Positions 6,135-8,967 of a DNA stretch of 8,967 nucleotides are shown here, one piece after another; positions within the stretch are counted from its first letter, which is position 1, and each line of letters begins with the position of its first letter. Below the pieces are notes generated by a model. The model worked only from the letters and a program-made list of their open reading frames with translations, was not told where the DNA came from and ran no database searches. Source of the stretch: Dethiosulfatibacter sp. Lineage in GTDB: Bacteria; Bacillota_A; Clostridia; Tissierellales; Dethiosulfatibacteraceae. Both the position numbers and the translations under genes were made by a program. The stretch covers positions 1 to 8,967 of the forward strand of contig JAHRFV010000209.1 in assembly GCA_019084435.1 (NCBI GenBank). The letters are read 5' to 3'.

Positions 6135-6159
6135 AAAAAGCTGATTCTGCAATCAGCTT
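6133..6159 (-). terminator. intrinsic terminator of gdhA between convergent genes
   Basis: Read on the minus strand, AAGCTGATT (6159-6151), loop GCAG, AATCAGCTT (6146-6138) form a perfect 9-bp stem followed by five more T (6137-6133). The T-tract is on the minus-strand side, so it mainly serves gdhA. On the plus strand the 3' flank is only TAATCGATTATTT, so termination of yraN here would be weaker. The T-run overlaps the yraN stop codon. The copy of TCAGC at 6126-6130 could pair alternatively with GCTGA at 6140-6144 in the yraN message. Confidence 0.85.
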
Positions 6160-6181
6160 AATCGATTATTTAACAAATCCT

Positions 6182-7519
6182 TTAATAGATACCCTGATTC
6201 AGCATGACCTCTGATATTTTCAAAAAGCTTGCGATATTCGCTCCTGCTGAATAGTTTTTACCGAAGCCGTAATCAGTCGCGGCTTTTTTTGTTGCGTTGA
6301 AAATATTAACCATTATATGGTCCAGTTTTTCATTTACTTCGGGGAAGGACCAGTACAGACCCATATTATTCTGAGACATCTCCAAAGCTGATGTGGCAAC
6401 GCCTCCAGCATTAGCAGCTTTAGCAGCAGCAATCAGAAAGCCATTTTCCAGCAGGTAAGTTGTGGCTTCATTGGTACATGGCATATTGGCGCCTTCACCA
6501 ATAACGAAACATCCGTTGTTTTTAAGTTTGATTGCCTCCTCGATACCGATATCATATTGTGTAGCGCAAGGCAATGCGATATCGCACTTCAGGTTGAATA
6601 TACCTTTCTGTCCATCATGATATTCTGCTCTTGGATGGTCTATTATGTATTCGCTAATTCTCTTACGCTCTCTTTCCTTTATACGTATCATCGTTTCTAG
6701 GTCAATGCCGTCTTTATCATATACGTAACCATCTGAATCACACATGGCTATAATGTTCGCGCCGTATTGTTGTGCCTTTTCACAGGCATATAGAGCAACG
6801 TTGCCAGATCCAGAAATAATAACATCCTTACCTTCAAAGGACTCATCATTATCTTTAAGCATTTCTCTCACATAATAGATGAGACCGTAACCGGTTGCTT
6901 CTTTTCTAGCAAGTGAGCCCCCATAGTTTATATTTTTTCCGGTAATGACACTTGGTTCAAATATGTTTTTGATTCTCTTGTGTTGGCCAAAGAGATAGCC
7001 TATTTCACGCATGCCGACACCGATATCACCTGCAGGCACATCAAGATTGTGGCCAAGATATCGATATAACTCTGTCATAAAGCTCTGACAGAATCTCATA
7101 ATTTCACCCTCTGACTTACCCTTTGGATCAAAATCAGATCCACCTTTGCCGCCGCCAATTGGAAGACCTGTCAAAGAATTCTTAAAGACTTGCTCAAAAG
7201 CTAGTGATTTCATGATGCTTAAGTTTACAGAAGGATGAAATCTGAGACCGCCTTTGTAAGGACCGATGGAATTGCTGAATTGAACCCGATAACCCCTATT
7301 GACTTGAACTCTACCGGAATCATCGACCCATGAAACCCGAAACAGTATCTGTCTGTCTGGTTCAAGCATTCGCTCTAAAATCGCATACTCCTCATACAGG
7401 GGATTTCTTTCAACTACAGCATGAATCGATTCAAACATTTCCTCAATTACTTCGAGAAACTCAGATTCACCTGGATTCCTACTCTTTGCAGTCTCAATTG
7501 CTCTACTTACGTATGACAT
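6182..7519 (-). CDS. gdhA: Glutamate dehydrogenase, hexameric class, probably NADP-dependent
   Basis: A 445-residue enzyme that interconverts 2-oxoglutarate plus ammonia and glutamate. Substrate and catalytic residues fall at exactly the Clostridium symbiosum GDH numbers: Lys89 in PYKGGLRFHPSVN, Lys113 in VFKNSLTGLP, the catalytic Lys125 in GGGKGGSDFDPKG, Asp165 in PAGDIGVGMREIGYL, and a Ser at 377 or 380-382 in ANAGGVATSALEMSQN. The Rossmann motif is SGSGNVALYACEKA (236-249), and the second strand ends in CDSDGYVYD (260-268). GSGNVA and the acidic DSDG resemble NADP-specific enzymes such as Escherichia coli GdhA more than the GFGNVA/SGPDG of the NAD enzyme, so an anabolic role is inferred. 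The Shine-Dalgarno AGGAGGAG (7530-7523) precedes the ATG. The gene is alone, against the direction of all its neighbours. Confidence 0.96.
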   Translation of the reverse strand: MSYVSRAIETAKSRNPGESEFLEVIEEMFESIHAVVERNPLYEEYAILERMLEPDRQILFRVSWVDDSGRVQVNRGYRVQFSNSIGPYKGGLRFHPSVNLSIMKSLAFEQVFKNSLTGLPIGGGKGGSDFDPKGKSEGEIMRFCQSFMTELYRYLGHNLDVPAGDIGVGMREIGYLFGQHKRIKNIFEPSVITGKNINYGGSLARKEATGYGLIYYVREMLKDNDESFEGKDVIISGSGNVALYACEKAQQYGANIIAMCDSDGYVYDKDGIDLETMIRIKERERKRISEYIIDHPRAEYHDGQKGIFNLKCDIALPCATQYDIGIEEAIKLKNNGCFVIGEGANMPCTNEATTYLLENGFLIAAAKAANAGGVATSALEMSQNNMGLYWSFPEVNEKLDHIMVNIFNATKKAATDYGFGKNYSAGANIASFLKISEVMLNQGIY

Positions 7520-7539
7520 TTTCTCCTCCTAAATATATA

Positions 7540-7552
7540 ATTGTGTAACAAT
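7540..7552. repeat. 13-bp inverted repeat at the predicted gdhA start site
   Basis: ATTGT-GTA-ACAAT is a perfect 5+3+5 inverted repeat. With the gdhA -10 box at 7566-7561, transcription would begin near 7554, so the repeat lies at about +2 to +14, a repressor-like position. No regulator can be named. Confidence 0.45.
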
Positions 7553-7560
7553 ACAAAAAT

Positions 7561-7589
7561 ATTATATCAAATAAAATTTAAATTAAAAA
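7561..7589 (-). promoter_or_regulatory. probable extended -10 promoter of gdhA
   Basis: On the minus strand TATAAT (7566-7561) is preceded by TGA, giving an extended -10 TGATATAAT. The hexamer 17 bp upstream, TTTTTA (7589-7584), is a poor -35. The leader would be about 35 nt. Extended -10 promoters tolerate weak -35 boxes, often with an activator. Confidence 0.55.
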
Positions 7590-7596
7590 GAAAAAC

Positions 7597-7612
7597 TTGA
7601 AAACGTTTCTTT
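7597..7612. promoter_or_regulatory. cre-like catabolite-responsive palindrome upstream of gdhA
   Basis: TTGAAAACGTTTCTTT matches 14 of 16 positions of the cre consensus WTGNAANCGNWWNCAW; the mismatches are in the right half (CT where NCA would be expected). It centres about 50 bp upstream of the predicted gdhA start and just upstream of the weak -35 box. CcpA binding is inferred only from the match. Confidence 0.45.
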
Positions 7613-7666
7613 AACTGCTAAATCCGAATAAGCAATATTACAAATAATTAATAATCGGAAAATCGG

Positions 7667-7695
7667 TTTCATTATATCCTGATACACGTTACAAT
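7667..7695 (+). promoter_or_regulatory. weak candidate promoter of comM
   Basis: TACAAT (7690-7695) is a five-of-six -10 box, with TTTCAT (7667-7672) 17 bp upstream as a poor -35. The predicted start would be near 7702. This is the best plus-strand candidate in the gap but is not strong. Confidence 0.3.
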
Positions 7696-7738
7696 AGTAA
7701 AGATTGTTGAAAATAATAAGCTTAAATAAGGGGGAAGA

Positions 7739-8967
7739 ATGATTTCTAGTGTTAAAGCATGTGTATTACAAGGACTGAGTGGCTACCAGATTGATGTTGA
7801 GACTGATCTGACAAACGGATTGCCCGCATTCAACATAGTCGGATTGCCAGATGTATCAATCAAAGAGTCAAAAGAGAGGGTACGGTCTGCACTTACCAAT
7901 TCTGATTATGATTTTCCGTTATCCAGAATAACAGTTAATCTATCACCGGCATCTATCAAAAAAGAAGGGTCACAACTTGACCTACCTATCGCACTTGGTA
8001 TATTGGCTGCAAAGGGTGAAATTGGGAATATTGAGGAGGATGTCTGTTTTATTGGAGAGCTGTCATTAGACGGAACAATCAAATATATCAATGGTGTTCT
8101 TCCAATGGTTATATCCTTAAGAGACCAGGGTGTTAAGAAGGTCTATATTCCAAAGGCGAACCAAGAGGAATGCAGCTATATAAATGATATGGAAATATAT
8201 GCTATGGAATCACTGACAGTTGTAGTTGAGCATATGAATCAAAAAGAGGTCAGAGCACCAATTCAGGTTAGAAATTTCAATCAGGAAGAGCCATCGAAAG
8301 GACATGACATAGATTTTTTGGAGGTCAAGGGTCAGGAATCATTGAAAAGAGCAGTGGAGATAGCAGCTGCTGGAAGCCATAATATTTTGATAATTGGGTC
8401 ACCTGGATCAGGCAAAACAATGATTGCAAAGCGTATTCCATCTATTCTGCCTGAATTGACCTTTGAGGAATCTCTGGAAATTACGAAAATCTATAGTGTA
8501 GCAGGATTGAATCACAATCAGGGTCTGATCAGACAGAGACCTTTCAGATCACCGCATCACACCATATCCAAGGTGGCATTGGCAGGTGGTGGAAGAATTC
8601 CAGGTCCCGGAGAAATATCATTGTCAAATTATGGTGTGTTGTTTTTAGATGAAATGCCTGAGTTTTCTAAGAGTGCATTGGAGGTTCTCAGACAGCCACT
8701 TGAAGATGGAATCGTCACCATATCAAGAGCCAACGCTACACTTCAATTTCCGTCGAAATTTATGCTGGTAGCCAGCATGAATCCATGTCCATGCGGTTTT
8801 TATGGTGATCCTAAAAGAGAATGCAAGTGTTCGCCGGGACAAATTGACCGATATTTAAATAGAATATCAGGACCATTGCTGGACAGGATAGATATCCAGA
8901 TAGAGGCTTCACCGGTTGTATATGAAGATCTTAAATCGATTAATGCAGCTGAGACCTCGGCAAGCAT
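7739..8967 (+). CDS. comM: ComM (YifB), Mg-chelatase-like AAA+ ATPase, 3' end missing
   Basis: The first 409 codons are open to the window edge; the family is about 500 residues, so roughly a fifth is missing. In naturally transformable bacteria ComM is a hexameric helicase that extends branch migration of incoming DNA; its job in Clostridia is less clear. The N-terminal ChlI/Lon-like domain (about 1-165) opens with [19 protein letters not shown] (3-21) and has [12 protein letters not shown] (27-38). The AAA+ core has Walker A GSPGSGKT (220-227), [11 protein letters not shown] (267-277), and Walker B VLFLDE (300-305) followed by MPEF. NPCPCG (348-353) and CKC (362-364) give the four-cysteine pattern of the family, probably metal binding. 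[10 protein letters not shown] (380-389) follows. AGGGGG (7729-7734) is the ribosome binding site. I read the frame through without a break. In Clostridia dprA and topA often follow, outside this window. Confidence 0.95.
   Translation, partial: MISSVKACVLQGLSGYQIDVETDLTNGLPAFNIVGLPDVSIKESKERVRSALTNSDYDFPLSRITVNLSPASIKKEGSQLDLPIALGILAAKGEIGNIEEDVCFIGELSLDGTIKYINGVLPMVISLRDQGVKKVYIPKANQEECSYINDMEIYAMESLTVVVEHMNQKEVRAPIQVRNFNQEEPSKGHDIDFLEVKGQESLKRAVEIAAAGSHNILIIGSPGSGKTMIAKRIPSILPELTFEESLEITKIYSVAGLNHNQGLIRQRPFRSPHHTISKVALAGGGRIPGPGEISLSNYGVLFLDEMPEFSKSALEVLRQPLEDGIVTISRANATLQFPSKFMLVASMNPCPCGFYGDPKRECKCSPGQIDRYLNRISGPLLDRIDIQIEASPVVYEDLKSINAAETSAS

Larger units (their letters stand above)
7520..7738. 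other. divergent gdhA-comM intergenic region
   Basis: This 219-bp AT-rich stretch is the longest gap in the window and has no plausible ORF. It holds the gdhA promoter, a cre-like palindrome, an ATTGT-3-ACAAT inverted repeat, an ACAAT-7-ATTGT repeat near the comM side (7691-7707), and AATCGG twice at 7653-7658 and 7661-7666 (8-bp period). A second minus-strand TATAAT (7676-7671) has no good -35 box. Confidence 0.8.

Noticed and set aside
7330..7548. Plus-strand ORF of 72 codons at the 5' end of gdhA
   Set aside because: It lies antisense to the conserved N-terminal part of GdhA and runs over its Shine-Dalgarno; no promoter or ribosome binding site supports it.
7520..7738. Riboswitch or small RNA upstream of gdhA
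   Set aside because: The predicted leader is only about 35 nt, and I see no stable multi-stem structure or known riboswitch core.
7739..8967. Magnesium chelatase subunit for chlorophyll synthesis
   Set aside because: The N-terminal Lon-like domain, the NPCPCG/CKC cysteines and the Firmicutes gene order identify the ComM/YifB family rather than ChlI/BchI.

Overview
The window is a housekeeping stretch of a low-GC Gram-positive anaerobe, most likely class Clostridia (Bacillota). The gene order ftsY-ylxM-ffh-rpsP-khpA-rimM-trmD-rplS-rbgA-rnhB-yraN followed by comM is the classic Firmicutes signal-recognition-particle / ribosome-assembly block. The DNA is AT-rich, AGA and ATA codons are frequent, Shine-Dalgarno sites are strong (AGGAGG type), and the intrinsic terminators are typical of the group. 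The glutamate dehydrogenase is of the Clostridium symbiosum hexameric type. I cannot name genus or species.

Layout. 1-183 is the 3' end of ftsY. 184-287 is a short gap with a good sigma-A promoter. 288-1966 holds ylxM and ffh. 2037-2553 holds rpsP and khpA, closed by a hairpin with a weak T-tract. 2595-3816 holds rimM and trmD, which overlap. 3820-4291 is a self-contained rplS unit with its own extended -10 promoter, a foldable leader and a strong intrinsic terminator. 4306-6134 holds the tightly packed rbgA, rnhB and yraN. gdhA then runs on the minus strand (7519-6182), converging on yraN with a terminator between them. A 219-bp divergent intergenic region (7520-7738) carries a gdhA promoter, a cre-like palindrome and several ATTGT/ACAAT repeats. 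comM starts at 7739 and runs off the right edge. No stretch above 300 bases lacks a gene.

How the genes work together. FtsY, YlxM and Ffh belong to co-translational membrane targeting. S16 and L19 are ribosomal proteins. RimM and RbgA assemble the 30S and 50S subunits, TrmD methylates tRNA, and KhpA is a small RNA-binding protein. RNase HII and YraN are nucleic-acid enzymes or enzyme-like proteins, and ComM is a AAA+ ATPase of DNA recombination/uptake. GdhA is the metabolic outlier, interconverting 2-oxoglutarate plus ammonia and glutamate.

I found no mobile element, CRISPR array, tRNA or rRNA, and no clear undescribed protein system. The points most worth a second look are the way promoters and terminators split the ribosomal-protein genes from their low-abundance neighbours, the rplS leader with two mutually exclusive folds, a Glu in place of the catalytic Asp of TrmD, and the gdhA insertion with its regulatory region.
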